Made by a program: the position numbers and the translations under genes
Notes under the pieces: model-generated
What the model was told of the DNA's origin: nothing
Databases searched by the model: none
The model's input: only the letters and a program-made list of their open reading frames with translations
Shown: piece after piece, positions 1 to 12,559 of the stretch
How the letters are laid out: every line of letters begins with the position of its first letter
How positions within the stretch are numbered: the stretch's first letter is position 1
Assembly (NCBI GenBank): GCA_001599715.1
Contig: BCHU01000008.1
Coordinates: 310,001 to 374,000, forward strand
Length of the DNA stretch: 64,000 bases
Source of the DNA: Phaeotremella fagi
Taxonomy: Eukaryota > Basidiomycota > Tremellomycetes > Tremellales > Phaeotremellaceae
Direction: 5' to 3'

Positions 1-1930
1 AGATGTTGTCGGGGTGTAGTGGATGCCATGATGTCAATGACTTGGGGGTAAGAGATTAAATCGCCTACAAGTCAGTTCAATCTCAACGAAAATGACATAC
101 CTAAGAGATCCATAACCGCAGCAGTGCTACTTCCAAGTTCGTCACCGCCTTCAGCCAAACAATCCCAAAGTGAATCGAGAAGACTGGAGAGCTCGTTGGT
201 GGGTAGTGTAGCTAATTGAGAAGTGATTGGTAAAAGAGCTGAAGCGGCTACACTCCTAACATCGTCGTCGACATCGCGTAGTCTGAATGTCAGTCGGAGT
301 CATCTCTTTGACTTACGCTAGGATAACGGCTTCCACGACGTCTTCGATGATAGTTCGTATATCTGGTTTCGACTCCAGATCAGGTTTGATATCAGGTTTA
401 GTCTCCATGTCAGGTTTGACATCTGGTTTCGTATCCAGATCAGGTTTAACATCCACCTCCATCTTAACATCCAACTCCTGATCCAAAGATTGATCCAAAA
501 TATCCCCTCTAACCGCGACCTCATATTTCAAACCGAGTAAACCAGCATGTCTAACCTCCCAACTGAATTTTTCCCATTTCTCCCTCCCAGACCCCTCTTT
601 CCCTCGTCTAGCCCAAACCTGTCTAACCATCTTGATCAAAGTCGAATGGACTTCATGAACACCGCTGAGATCTAGATATTTCAACGTGATGCCTAAAGCT
701 TGGGCGGCGGTTTCTCGGACTGGAGCTACGACGGTGTCACCGACGAAATCACCGAATCTGTCTAACGTCATTAGAGTTAGTAGATGTCTTGAGAGGGAGA
801 TGAGGAATTCTGGGGGCAGGTTGGTGGATCTGATGATTTCTAGTAGACCTAGACATGAACCGTGTCTAACTTCCCATGGTGGTTCTATCAGACCTGTTAT
901 TAATTCTGAAGAAACAAGACACCATGGTGAGATATCAGGATTATATTGGATTGCTGGGACAGCTGTTGACGATAGATTACCATCAGCGTCGAGGGATGGT
1001 TCAATCGCCCCTCCTGCTCTGGATTTGGCACCTGGATCGATGGTCACTGGGGTAGAAATTCCAGTTTTATGCGGTGTAGCAGCTGGGGAAGGAGCTGCTG
1101 ACGGAGTATTGGAATTTGGTTGAGGATTCGTTGCTGCTGCATTCAATCGTCGCATTCTTCCATCAGTCCCGCGACGCAGTCCTTACTCACTTGTTCGCTT
1201 CTTCGACAACATTCCCTTTTTTTCTCTTGAGCATCATTATCTGTCTTGCACTCAGACCTTCGAATATATCTACCGGGGGTGTAGCTTCCACCACAGGTTC
1301 ACCTTTGACTGCATCACCGTCTTCCTCCTCACCGATGACTTTATCCATATCTTCTCCCCAACCTACTGCGTCTCCTAGACCCAGACTTCCCATCATTGCC
1401 TTTCTACGTTTGGCTTTGTCACCTGTCAGTGGTTTGGCGATGTATTCCCTTCCAGCTGAGGCGAGTAGAGTTTGACCGTTCTGGAGTAACGACACTATAT
1501 CGATTGGTGGGATGCTGTCTAGTGTTACTGCGGATGAAGAGGAGGAAGAGGACGGAGTCCATGAAGGTAAAGACGAAGCTAGTAATCCAATAGTATACGA
1601 CGCAGCATGACGAGTCTCAGAAGATTTAGATCGTAAAAGTGGGAGAAGTTTACTGATCGTCACCAGTATTTCTGACCACGCTTCATCATCTCCAATAGGG
1701 ATTGAAGTGCTTTCAGTGGAAGCGAGGGTTTCATCTTTGACTCCAACAGGTAAGGTTGATGATGAAGTTGATTTGAATGTTTTCACGGAAAGATCGACGA
1801 GCTGTTTGGACGCTGTTCGTCGGACTTGGGTTGAGGTTCCGGTTTCGAGGAGGATGATGAGTTTGTCTTGTCTGTGGGAGTGTTAGGTGTGATTACGTGG
1901 AGATAAGGGGGAGACTGACCTGAATGACAT
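1..1930 (-). CDS. MOT1: MOT1/BTAF1 TATA-binding-protein-associated ATPase, N-terminal part (partial at window edge)
   Basis: Mot1 is a Swi2/Snf2-type ATPase that strips TBP from DNA and globally regulates RNA polymerase II promoters; only its N-terminal HEAT-repeat part is here. The start is the ATG at 1928-1930, in an 11-nt first exon (1920-1930). After the intron 1872-1919 the protein reads MSFRQDKLIILLETGTSTQV, followed by RRTASKQL, a hallmark of Mot1 N-termini. Further introns lie at about 1157-1190 and near 262-307, and another ends near 66. Each restores frame (for example ANK|MRRLNAAATNPQ). Later segments such as EPPWEVRHGSCLGLLEI and RDVDDDVRSVAASALLPI are typical Mot1 HEAT repeats. 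A low-complexity Asp/Lys/Pro run (KPDVKPDMETKPDIKPDLES) forms an insert between repeats. The ATPase domain lies outside the window. The family call is confident; the exact splice sites are inferred. Confidence 0.93.
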
Positions 1931-2724
1931 GATGGTTATATCTAGGATGGACTAGCTATAAGATCGTAGATGAGAGTAGAACTCTATACTGTCTACTACA
2001 GTACGACTTGAGTTTCGGTGGACCACCTCCACCACCAAAGTCAATTACGTAATCTCTACCAAAACGCGGAAAGAAGGGGATAAAAAGTTTTTTCTTTGAT
2101 TTTTCGACGGTGCTTTTGAAGGTCTCTTTTATCCCTCTGTGCCACAGGGAATTCAGGGTTGATCGGGATTTCGGTTACGGCGGGAATACAACTTTGTGGC
2201 ATCTTGTGATTCCTTTCGCACTGTTTCGAGAATGAATTTGTGCCACTGGCGATCAGTATTGAATACCATCACCTTTCACTCACTTCAGTCTGTATGGTAT
2301 TCAATTCATACCTGTCTACATACATCCCAAGACCAGCAATGTTTATTTCTAGGTCAGATTGTCAACTTACTTTGATCGTGAAATCGAGGCACAAACCCAA
2401 AGCTCAACTTTAATTGCACGGACCCTCAGGTGGCACGCCTTGAAATCAATCCATCACCAGAAAGGAGCCCCGACGCGTTTCCAGGACGCGTATGAGTTCC
2501 TGACCCATCAGTAAGAATTAATTAAGAGACAACGAGACCACTCGTGGCACAGCTAAAGTAAGTAAACAAAGGAAGGTCCTTTGAGCACAACGCTTTTTAT
2601 GTCTAGATCATCTCCTATTCATTTTCCATTTCTAACATCAACATATAATTCTGATATCCAACTTATACTTACACTCTTTAACAACAACACCAACCACACT
2701 CATTTATATCACCACCTCATCACA
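1931..2724. other. Divergent intergenic region MOT1 / cysteine-rich surface protein
   Basis: This is the shared upstream region of two divergent genes. No further open reading frame with plausible splicing was seen. It is AT-rich near both ends, with CT-rich and AACAACACC-type 5' leader sequence just before 2725. Confidence 0.5.
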
Positions 2725-3896
2725 ATGGCTCCTAAATCACTCATCTACACCATCGCTGCTATCGCTCTTAAAGTAGCTTTCGTTAACGCTCAGGCCCCAG
2801 CTTACAGTCAGGTAAGTAGTCTAAACACAGACTAAAGTCATTTAAGTCTAGCTGCGACTTTAGCAGTTTTCTTCAATCTCTCTCTATCTAATCTCTATAC
2901 TAACCATCCTTCTCTAGATCCCATCTGCTTGTGCTTCTCAATGTGCCAACACCATCGAAGTCGCTGATTTATGTTCAGTAAGTGTCCAAGACTCCCTTTG
3001 ACGTGTCTCCATCACGCACTTACCCCCTTTCTCTTTTTCCTTTTTCCTTAGTCCCAATACTCTTCTTCATTGAACATCTACGGTTGTTACTGTAACTCAG
3101 TTCCAACTGACAGCACCTCATGTGCTTCATGTTTGAACTCAAACAACGCCGCTGCTTTGGCTACCCTCATCACTCAAGCTGTTACCGCTTGTCCCCAAGC
3201 TCAAAAAGCTTGTTTCTTCGCTTGTTCATTCGACACCTGTCCATCAACTGATGTCGCTTGTCAATGTAAGTAATTCTCATTCGTAACTGAGTCATTCACT
3301 GACGTTGTTCGAAAGGTGCCGGTACTTACCTCGAAAACATCTACAACTGTGCTTCATGTAACACCGCTAACGGTAACACTGGTACCACCCAAATCGCCGA
3401 TTTCAACGCTCTCCAAGCTTCATGCAAGAACCAAAACTACACTGGTGCCGCTCAATCTTTCACTACCATTCCAATCGCCTCTGCCACTGGTTCAGGTAAG
3501 TCAAGTTCCAAGCCCAAACCAGCAATAACCTAACAATCAATTTAGCTAACTACGTCGCCCCCGTTTTGACTGGAACTGGTGGTGGTGCCGCTGCTACTGG
3601 TACTGGTAAGTCCACCTAAACATGAACGTCGACAGTGTACTAATAAAACCCTAGGTTCAGCTGGTGGTGCCGTCGCTGGTGCTTCAACCGGTAACACTGC
3701 CCCAACTACCATCAGTGGTGCTGCTGGTGCCTCAGGTGCCTCAGGTGCTACTGGTTCATCAGCATCAACCAAAGCTGCTTCATCAACCTCAGGAGCTGCC
3801 GTCGTCACCGTCACTGCTAAATCATCAGCTTCCTCACTCGTAGCCCCAGCTTTCGGTGGTATCCTCGCCATCGTCGCTGGTTTACTTGTTCTTTAA
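2725..3896 (+). CDS. Secreted cysteine-rich (CFEM-like) Ser/Thr/Ala-rich GPI-anchor-type surface protein
   Basis: Six exons join in frame: 2725-2811, 2918-2977, 3052-3265, 3316-3495, 3546-3605 and 3655-3896, giving 280 aa. The N-terminus MAPKSLIYTIAAIALKVAF..NAQA is a signal peptide ending in an A-x-A-type cleavage site. The body has many cysteines in short-spaced pairs (SACASQCAN, YGCYCNS, SCASC, CASCNT, and a second set at TACPQAQKACFFACSFDTC), suggesting disulfide-rich domains. A Gly/Ala/Ser/Thr linker follows, then a C-terminal hydrophobic stretch (PAFGGILAIVAGLLVL) with no cytoplasmic tail, as in GPI-anchored proteins. The spacing resembles fungal CFEM and related heme/adhesion surface proteins but does not clearly fit the eight-cysteine CFEM pattern, so the family is tentative. 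It probably sits in the cell wall or plasma membrane. Confidence 0.82.
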
Positions 3897-4580
3897 ACAT
3901 AAACGGATCCTTGATAACGAACCTAAACGTATCTTTATGATTGGTTTTTTCCCCAACTATCATGATCTTTAACGTCCCTTGACTTGCTTGCTCTTTGAAA
4001 TTTCCTTCACGTTTATACCCCATTACATTACTCCTCATAATTCGCTCCTTCTCTCTTCGCTGTTTATTTTCTTTTGAACTCTCTTCTTGCGGTCTTTTCG
4101 GACAGTCAATCACTACTTATCTTTTATTTTCGCTGTTTGTCTATTTGTTTGATGGGTGTATACTCGATGCATTTGCGTTGGTATAAAATGATATTGCAGC
4201 TATAAGCTTAAGTTAAGTACTGCATGATCGAGTGCAAGATCTGCATCACGTGACTATCAACGGAATCAAAATTAACATTTTTTCAACTGAACGCGTCAGG
4301 GCCAGGATTGTAGTAGGTAAAGGTATAGCAGCCAATAATTCTCTCCTTCTTCTTCTCTCTTTTTCCTCTTCTTCTCCTTCTTTCTTGACTATGCAACGAG
4401 TTGCTCTATAGCAATATCTTCTTGATTGGTTACTAGACAGAGACAGACAAAGACAAAGACAACTCCAATCGTCACTGTCACCCACAGCACTCGTTCTCTA
4501 AAAGTCACAACCAATTTTATTCCAAAAAGACCAAAAAAAAAAAAAATCCTTCAAAAAGAATCCCAGAGTTTCTTCTCAAG
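3897..4580. other. 3' region of the surface protein and URA2 promoter/leader
   Basis: No gene was seen. The stretch contains a TC-rich block (about 4340-4390), a perfect TCACGTGA palindrome and an A-rich leader directly before the URA2 start. Confidence 0.5.
4246..4253. promoter_or_regulatory. TCACGTGA E-box palindrome upstream of URA2
   Basis: A perfect 8-bp palindrome with CACGTG core lies about 330 bp upstream of the URA2 ATG. CACGTG is the binding core of fungal bHLH factors (Cbf1/Tye7 type). A regulatory role here is inferred only from position and symmetry. Confidence 0.4.
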
Positions 4581-7500
4581 ATGGTTTCTCTCTCACCTGC
4601 TTTCGAGGAATCAGTTCCATCAGCTGCCATCACTATCAACCAAACAGCACCTTCCCTAGCTGCTGCCTCTGGTTCAACAGTGATCACCGAATCCACTCCC
4701 CCAGGTTCACCCAACCTTTCAATTTCCCCTCGACCATCCAGACCAACTGTTTCAAGGGCTTTACCCTCCTTCAGTCCTGCCGTCACTGCCAAACCCATTG
4801 GAAGTCTGTATCCACCAGCTTCATCTGTCGGTACAGATGGTCAATCCTGGTCAGACGAAATGGGTGAACCAGACATGGTACTCGAATTAGCTGATGGTTT
4901 GAGTCTTTCGGGAAAATCTTTCGGTGCTGATAGAAGTATCGCTGGTGAATGTGTTTTCCAAACTGGTACGTTTTAATCTTCTTCATTATTACTTTTGATT
5001 TGTTGGAATTAACGTACTAAAGGTATGGTTGGTTACCCGGAATCATTGACCGATCCTTCATACTCTTCACAAATTTTGATTCTCACCTACCCATTGATCG
5101 GTAACTACGGTGTACCAGAAAGACCAGCCGTTGACGACAAACCAACTGCCGCTTTACTCGATTCAATCCCACTCCAATTCGAATCTGCTAAAATCCACGT
5201 TGCAGCTCTCGTAGTTGCCAACTACCATCCTAGCTATTCCCATCATCTCGCCAATTCAAGTTTAGGTCAATGGCTCAAAGAACAAAACGTTCCTGCCATC
5301 TGGGGTGTCGACACTCGTATGTTGACCAAACGTCTTCGTGAAGGTGGTGTACTTCTCGGTAGAGTACTCGCGAAGAAAGTTGGAACGACTGATTCCGGAA
5401 TCGTCAACAAGTTCCTCAACGGTCTTGCACCATCCATGCAGAGAACTTCTTCATCTGACGGTCTCAAATGGAGAGAGAATTACGAAACCGTTCCATTCTC
5501 TGATCCAAACAAGGAAAACCTTGTTGCTAAAGTTTCAACTAAACAACCAACCCTCTACACTCCAGCTACAGGTTCTGATATCAAGAAACACAAGAGTGGT
5601 AGAAACATCCGTGTCATCGCTGTTGACGTCGGTATGAAATGGAATCAAATTCGTTGTTTCAGAGAACGAGGTGTTGAAGTCAAGGTCGTTCCATGGGTAA
5701 GTCTTTGTTTCAAAAACTTGAACTAACGTCAGAACTACGATTTCAACTCTGAGAAAGAACCATACGATGGTCTTTTCGTTTCCAACGGTCCTGGTGATCC
5801 CTCAACTGTCAAGGAAACCATCAACAACATTGCTAAAGCCATCACCGACGCTAAAGTACCAATCTTCGGTATCTGTCTCGGTCATCAATTGTTGGCTCTC
5901 GCTTCAGGTGCCTCCACCCGTAAAATGAAATACGGTAACAGAGGAATGAATCTTCCATGTACTTGTGCCCCATCTGGTAGATGTTACATCACATCCCAGA
6001 ATCACGGTTACGAAGTCGACAAAACCACACTTAAAGATGGTTGGGAAGAACTCTTCCAGAACGCCAATGACGGCAGTAACGAAGGTATCTGGATGGGAAA
6101 GAACGGAAAACCTTTCTTCTCAGTTCAATTCCATCCTGAATCAGCCCCAGGTCCCCGTGATACCGAATTCTTATTCGACGTATTCATCCAAAGCATGATT
6201 GAATGCTCGAGAGAGGGTCGTCTCGTTCCTATCGATTTACCAGGTGGTGAACTCGCTGCCAACATCGCTCTCAGACCTAAAGAGAACGTCAAAAAAGTTC
6301 TTGTACTTGGATCAGGTGGTCTCAGTATCGGTCAAGCTGGTGAATTCGATTATTCAGGTTCTCAAGCTATCAAGGCTTTGAAGGAGGAGGGTATATATAC
6401 CATCTTGGTTAACCCCAACATCGCCACTATCCAAACTTCAAAAGGTTTGGCTGACAAGGTTTATTTCCTACCAGTTACACCTGAATTCGTAATGAAGATC
6501 ATCAAACATGAAAAACCAGATGGTATCTATGTTACTTTCGGTGGTCAAACCGCCTTGAACGTTGGTATCAAACTCAAAGATGAATTCGCCAAATTAGGCG
6601 TCAAGGTTTTAGGTACACCAATCGAAACCATCATCACTACCGAGGACAGAGAAATGTTCGCTCGTGCCATGGAAGAGATTGGTGAGAAATGTGCTGAATC
6701 AGCCACAGCCGTCAACATCGAAGAAGCTCTTGTTGCAGCCAAAAGAATCGGTTACCCAGTTATTGTCAGAGCTGCCTTCGCTCTCGGCGGTCTTGGATCC
6801 GGTTTCGCTTCTAACGAAGACGAACTTACTGAACTCTGTGGTAGAGCTTTCGCTACCAGTCCCCAAGTTCTTGTTGAAAGAAGTATGAAAGGTTGGAAGG
6901 AGATTGAATACGAAGTTGTTAGAGATTGCAGAAACAACTGTATCACTGTTTGTAACATGGAGGTGAGTAGGAGTTTGGTGACATCACTGACGACAGAACT
7001 TTGACCCTCTCGGTATTCACACTGGTGACTCCATCGTCGTCGCTCCTTCTCAAACTCTTTCCGACGCCGATTACAATATGTTGAGAACCACCGCTGTCAA
7101 CGTTATTCGTCATTTAGGTGTCATCGGAGAATGTAACATTCAATACGCTCTCAACCCATTCTCAAAAGAATACTGTATCATCGAAGTCAACGCTCGTCTT
7201 TCGCGTTCATCAGCTTTAGCTTCCAAAGCTACCGGTTACCCATTAGCTTTCATCGCAGCTAAACTCGGTCTTAACATTCCTCTCAACGAGATCAAAAACT
7301 CAGTCACCAAGCTTACATCAGCATGTTTCGAACCATCACTCGATTACTGTGTCGTTAAAATTCCTCGATGGGATCTTAAAAAATTCAGTCGTGTCTCAAC
7401 TGCTCTCAGTAGTAGTATGAAATCAGTCGGTGAAGTCATGGCCATCGGTCGAACTTTTGAAGAAACCATTCAGAAAGCTATTCGATGTATCGACGACCAA

Positions 7501-10500
7501 TTCCCTGGTTTCGGTGATCATGTCGCTATCGACGATATCGATTATGAAATCGCTAACCCAACTGATAAACGTTTGTTCGCCGTTGCCGCTGCTCTTAAAC
7601 GCGGTTACTCTGTCGAGAAGATCAATCAAATGTCAAACATTGATCCATGGTTCCTTACCAGATTGGAACGATTGACAAAGACTGAAAACGTTTTAAGGTA
7701 GGTTGAATATCAAAGGAACTTTACTGACCATAGTCAATTCACCGCTTCAACTGTTCCTATTGAACTCATCAGAAGTGCCAAACAACTCGGTTTCTCTGAT
7801 CGACAAATCGCGAAGAACCTAAATTCCAACGAACTCGCTTGTAGACGTCTTCGTATCGAAGCTGGTATCACACCTTTCGTTAAGCAAATCGACACTGTCG
7901 CAGCTGAATTCCCTGCTTACACCAACTACCTCTACACCACCTACAACGCTAGTGAACACGATATCACTTTCGAAGATAACGGTGTCATGGTTTTAGGTTC
8001 AGGTGTTTACCGTATCGGTTCATCTGTCGAATTCGATTGGTGTGCTGTCAGAGCTATTCGAACACTTCGTGAAAACAAGATGAAGACGGTCATGATCAAT
8101 TACAACCCTGAAACTGTTTCCACCGATTACGACGAAGCTGATAAACTCTACTTTGAAAACATCTCCCTCGAAACCGTTCTTGATATCTACGACATTGAAC
8201 GATCATCTGGTATCATCCTTGCTATGGGTGGTCAAACCCCCAACAACATCGCTTTACCACTTTACCGTCAAAACGTAAAGATCTACGGTACCTCACCTGA
8301 AATGATTGATACCGCCGAGAACAGATATAAATTCTCTCGTATGCTTGATAAAATCGGTGTCGACCAACCGCTATGGAAAGAATTGACTTCATTCGAAGAA
8401 GCTCAAATCTTCTGTGATAAAGTTGGATACCCAGTTCTCGTTCGTCCATCCTACGTTCTTTCTGGTGCTGCCATGAACGTCGTTTCTTCGATCGACGATC
8501 TCGCCACCTACCTCACTCAAGCAACTGACGTCTCTCGTGATCACCCAGTCGTCATTTCGAAATATATCGAAGAAGCCAAGGAAATTGAAATGGACGCTGT
8601 TGCCAGGGACGGTAAAATGGTCATGCACTACATTTCAGAACACGTCGAAAACGCTGGTGTTCACTCTGGTGATGCTACCCTCATCCTTCCACCCCAAGAT
8701 CTCGACCCGGAAACAATCAGAAAAATCGAAATCGCAACTCAAAAGATTGGTCAAGCGCTTAACGTCACTGGACCATACAACATTCAATTCATTGCCAAGA
8801 ACAACGAAATCAAGGTTATCGAATGTAATCTTCGTGCTGCCAGATCTTTCCCATTCGTTTCCAAAGTTACCGGAATCGACGCTATCGAATTAGCCACCAA
8901 GGTCATGTTAGGTTTCCCAGTGACTCCTTATCCAGAGATCAAGATGCCACACAACTACGTTGGTGTCAAGGTACCTCAATTCAGTTTCAGTCGATTATCA
9001 GGTGCCGACCCAATTCTTGGTGTTGAAATGGCTTCTACTGGTGAAGTCGCTTGTTTCGGTCGTGACAAATATGAAGCTTATTTGAAAGCTTTAATTTCAA
9101 CTGGTATCTTACCACCAAAGAAGAATATCTTGTTGTCGATCGGTTCTTTCAAAGAGAAACTTGAAATGTTACCTTCAGTTCATAAACTTCATCGAATGGG
9201 TTACAACCTTTTCGCTACTGCTGGTACGGCAGATTTCATTCAGGAACACGGTATCCCAGTTAAATACCTTGAAGCTTTGGGATCAGAAGACGAATCCAAC
9301 CCTCAAAAAGCTGAATACTCGTTGTCCCAACATTTGGCTAACAACTTGATCGATCTTTACATCAATTTACCCTCCAAGAACAGATACAGACGTCCAGCAA
9401 GTTACATCTCGAAAGGTTATCGATCACGTCGTATGGCCGTTGATTTCGCCGTTCCATTGATCACCAACGTCAAGTGTGCCAAACTTTTCATCGAGGCTAT
9501 CATCCGTAAACCAACTTTCGAAATCAATTCAGTCGATTTCAAAACTTCACACGAAACCTTCACTTTCCCAGGATTGGTTTCTGTTCAAGCTTTCATTCCT
9601 GGTGCTGCTGAAGCCAACTCGACTGATTTCGGTTCTGCCACTCAAGCAGCTATCAGAGGTGGTTTCACGATACTCCAAATGGTACCTCAAGGTGTTACTT
9701 CCGCTGTTGAAGATGAAATCTCACTTCAAAGAGCTCAAGCTAATGCCTCAGGTTCAGCTCATTGCGACTACTTCTTCTCAGTCGCTGCTACTAATGACAA
9801 CGCTACTAGATTGTCAGACACTATCGAAGCAGGTGCTAAAGCTTTGTTCATCCCTTTCAACAACTTCTTTGGATCCGTCAACAAAGTAGCCAGTGTCGCT
9901 CAACATTTCGCCGCTTGGCCATCTAACAAACCAATCGTTACCGACGCTCGTGCGACTGATTTAGCGTCGATCTTGTTGTTGGCCAGTTTGAACGCTAGAT
10001 CAATCCACATTGCTAGTGTTTCAACTAAAGACGATATTCTTTTGATCGCTTTGGCTAAAGAAAAGGGATTGAACGTTACATGTGACGTAGCTATCTACGC
10101 TTTGTTCTACTCTCAAGCGGATTACCCAGAAGCTAAATGTCTACCTACCGCTGAGGATCAACAAGCTCTTTGGGATAACTTGGCTGTCATCGATGTCTTC
10201 TCCGTTGGTGTCCTTCCTTACGAACTCGGTACCGCACTTGGATTCAGCGTTTCCGCTAAATCAGGTGTTGAAGAAGCTCTCCCACTTCTGTTATCAGCTG
10301 TTTCAGATGGTAGACTCACTCTTCAAGACGTTTCGCTTCGTCTCAGCGAGAACCCAAGAGCTATCTTTGATTTACCAGAACAACCACAGACGTACGTCGA
10401 AATTGAAGTCAACAGACAATCGATTTTCAATCTCGAAGATGCTTTGTGGTCACCTCTAGGTGGTAAAGGAGTTTCAGGTGCTGTTCACAGAGTCGTCATC

Positions 10501-11835
10501 AACAACCACTCAGTTTACCTTGATGGTACTACATTCTCCATGCCATTAGGTAGAGATATCTCGATCACCGGACCAAGAATCGGTTCTAAACCTTCAAGAA
10601 TGTCTTTCTCTCGTCAAGGACGTGGTTCAGTTTCTGGATTACTGTCACCAACCACCCCTCGACCTGAACAATCACTCATGTCGTTGGCATCAACGAGTGT
10701 CGTTCCAAGAGATATCTCACCGGTCAGATCTTTTACTCAACTTCAATCACACCCCGCGTTCTCACGTAGACACATTTTATCAGTCAAGCAGTTCTCTCGT
10801 GAAGATTTACACGTCTTGTTCAATCTCGCTTCAGAGATGAGAACTCAAGTTGAAAGATCTGGTTCAGTCGATACGCTCAGAGGAAGAGTACTTTGTACAT
10901 TGTTCTACGAACCTTCGACAAGAACTTCGACATCTTTCGAAGCCGCTATGAAGAGATGTGGTGGTGAAGTCGTTCAGGTTACCGCTGATACTTCATCAGT
11001 GGTTAAAGGTGAATCTTTGGCTGATACGATTAGAACTGTTGGTTGTTATTCGGACGCCATTGTTCTACGTCACCCTGCGGTTGGAAGTAGTAAAGCTGCT
11101 GCTTCATCTTCACCTGTTCCTGTTATCAACGCTGGTGATGGAATCGGTGAACATCCAACTCAAAGTTTGTTGGACGTTTTCTGTATTCGTGAAGAGTTGG
11201 GTTCAGTTAACGGTATCACTGTTACGTTGAGTAAGTCATTCATTTTGATCTAAAAATAGGAAGATGTCTAACCCAAACTAGTTGGTGATCTCAAGAACGG
11301 TCGTACCGTCCACTCACTCGTCAGCTTACTCTCACTCTACGATGTGACACTCAACTTTGTTGCTCCTCCATCTCTCGCTATGCCAGACAGTGTCAAGGCA
11401 GCAGCCACCAAAGCCGGAGTCCAATGGACAGAGTACACCTCCCTAGAAGAAGTCATCGGTAAATCTGATGTCCTCTACGCTACCCGTGTTCAAAAGTGAG
11501 TCCCACCCCTACCATAAAATGAACACATCACTGATGAACCTTGTTTTAGGGAAAGATTCGATAGTCTATCTGAATACGAAGCAGTTAAAGACATGTACAT
11601 CATCAACAACGACGTCTTGACTCGTGCCAAGGAATCCGCCATTGTCATGCATCCTCTACCAAGGTTGAACGAGATTGATCCAGAGGTCGATTTCGATTCA
11701 AGAAGAGCTGCGTACTTTAGACAAATGCGTTACGGTCTTTTCGTAAGTGATCTCGAACATCAACTCCAGACATGTTTGATTAACAATTTGACTTAGATCC
11801 GAATGGCCCTCCTCACTCTTGTCCTCGGAGCTTAG
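4581..11835 (+). CDS. URA2: URA2/pyrABCN: carbamoyl-phosphate synthase II - aspartate transcarbamoylase fusion
   Basis: This enzyme catalyses the first two steps of de novo pyrimidine synthesis: glutamine-dependent carbamoyl phosphate formation, then N-carbamoyl-aspartate. Exons are 4581-4965, 5023-5696, 5733-6962, 6997-7697, 7734-11230, 11282-11495, 11550-11742 and 11797-11835 (2310 aa). Domain order is: small-subunit/GATase with [10 protein letters not shown] (Cys nucleophile about residue 401) and [11 protein letters not shown]; two CPSase ATP-grasp halves starting [20 protein letters not shown] and [18 protein letters not shown]; an MGS-like allosteric region; a dihydroorotase-like segment from about residue 1605; and C-terminal ATCase with [26 protein letters not shown] and VMHPLPR. 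The dihydroorotase-like segment reads [12 protein letters not shown] where active enzymes carry the metal-binding HxH, so it is inactive, as in other fungal URA2 proteins. A separate DHOase gene is expected elsewhere. UTP feedback inhibition is known for the family. Confidence 0.98.
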
Positions 11836-12246
11836 AATTTTTTAAATAGATAATAAAAATATAAAAATCTTTTCGACGTTCCCATTGCATCCACCCTTCC
11901 ACCCTCTCTAATATTCTCGACGTGTTTTTACTATTCGTGTCTTTCTCAAGGAAAATATAGAAAAAAAAACCCCTCAAATCCTCATGGAATTTCTTTCCCT
12001 CGTTATATATCATTTAACTTATGCATCGTTTTGTTCTCATAGATAGCGATTGACGATGGGACCGTTGAGTACAGTGACAGTGAAAACGTCCTACATTCAT
12101 ACGATACAGAGAGAATATAAATTGAAACATATGGATAAGAAACTTGTAAACATCAAACAACATTAACTAGAAATAGTAACAACATCAACAGAATCATAAG
12201 AAAACGTAAGAGAAACACGACGGACACATCTCTGATCAACCCAAAT
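11836..12246. other. Convergent intergenic region after URA2
   Basis: AT-rich 3' region between the URA2 stop and the stop of the small minus-strand gene. It has AATAAAAATATAAA-type sequence just after the URA2 stop, consistent with transcript ends. No gene was seen. Confidence 0.45.
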
Positions 12247-12559
12247 CTAAACCATACTCAAAAAATCACACCAAGCTAAAGTAGGAGGAGGTATTCGAGG
12301 TTGAATAGATTGAGGGGGTATAAGATCAGTTCGATGATATCGATTAAGGGAGGAGTGATTGAGCATCTATACAAAGAATACAATACTTCATCAGTATCGA
12401 GATATTTCACCTCTAGACATTTAAGTCACTTACGATATTAGAATTCGATTCGAAACTTGTAGTTATACCTTTGGGTTTTGGTATTGAAGTACTTTTCATT
12501 GGGTTGGTTTGGTTAAGGATTGAATAGATTTTAGGAATCAATTTGGGTGAAGGTTTCAT
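12247..12559 (-). CDS. Small intron-containing gene, 81-aa basic/proline-rich protein of unknown function
   Basis: Two exons, 12434-12559 and 12247-12366, are joined by a 67-nt intron with GTAAGT donor and TATAG acceptor. The join is phase 0 and gives one open frame of 81 aa. The protein starts MKPSPKLIPKIYSILNQTNP and ends PTLAWCDFLSMV. The basic, acid-poor N-terminus could be a mitochondrial presequence; this is an inference. No family is recognised. It is too short and split for simple ORF finding; the evidence is the consensus splice sites flanking two in-frame segments. It converges with URA2 and lies head-away from the G-alpha gene. Confidence 0.5.

Noticed and set aside
3052..3495. Firm CFEM domain assignment for the surface protein.
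   Set aside because: Cysteine spacing does not match the eight-Cys CFEM pattern convincingly, so only CFEM-like is stated.
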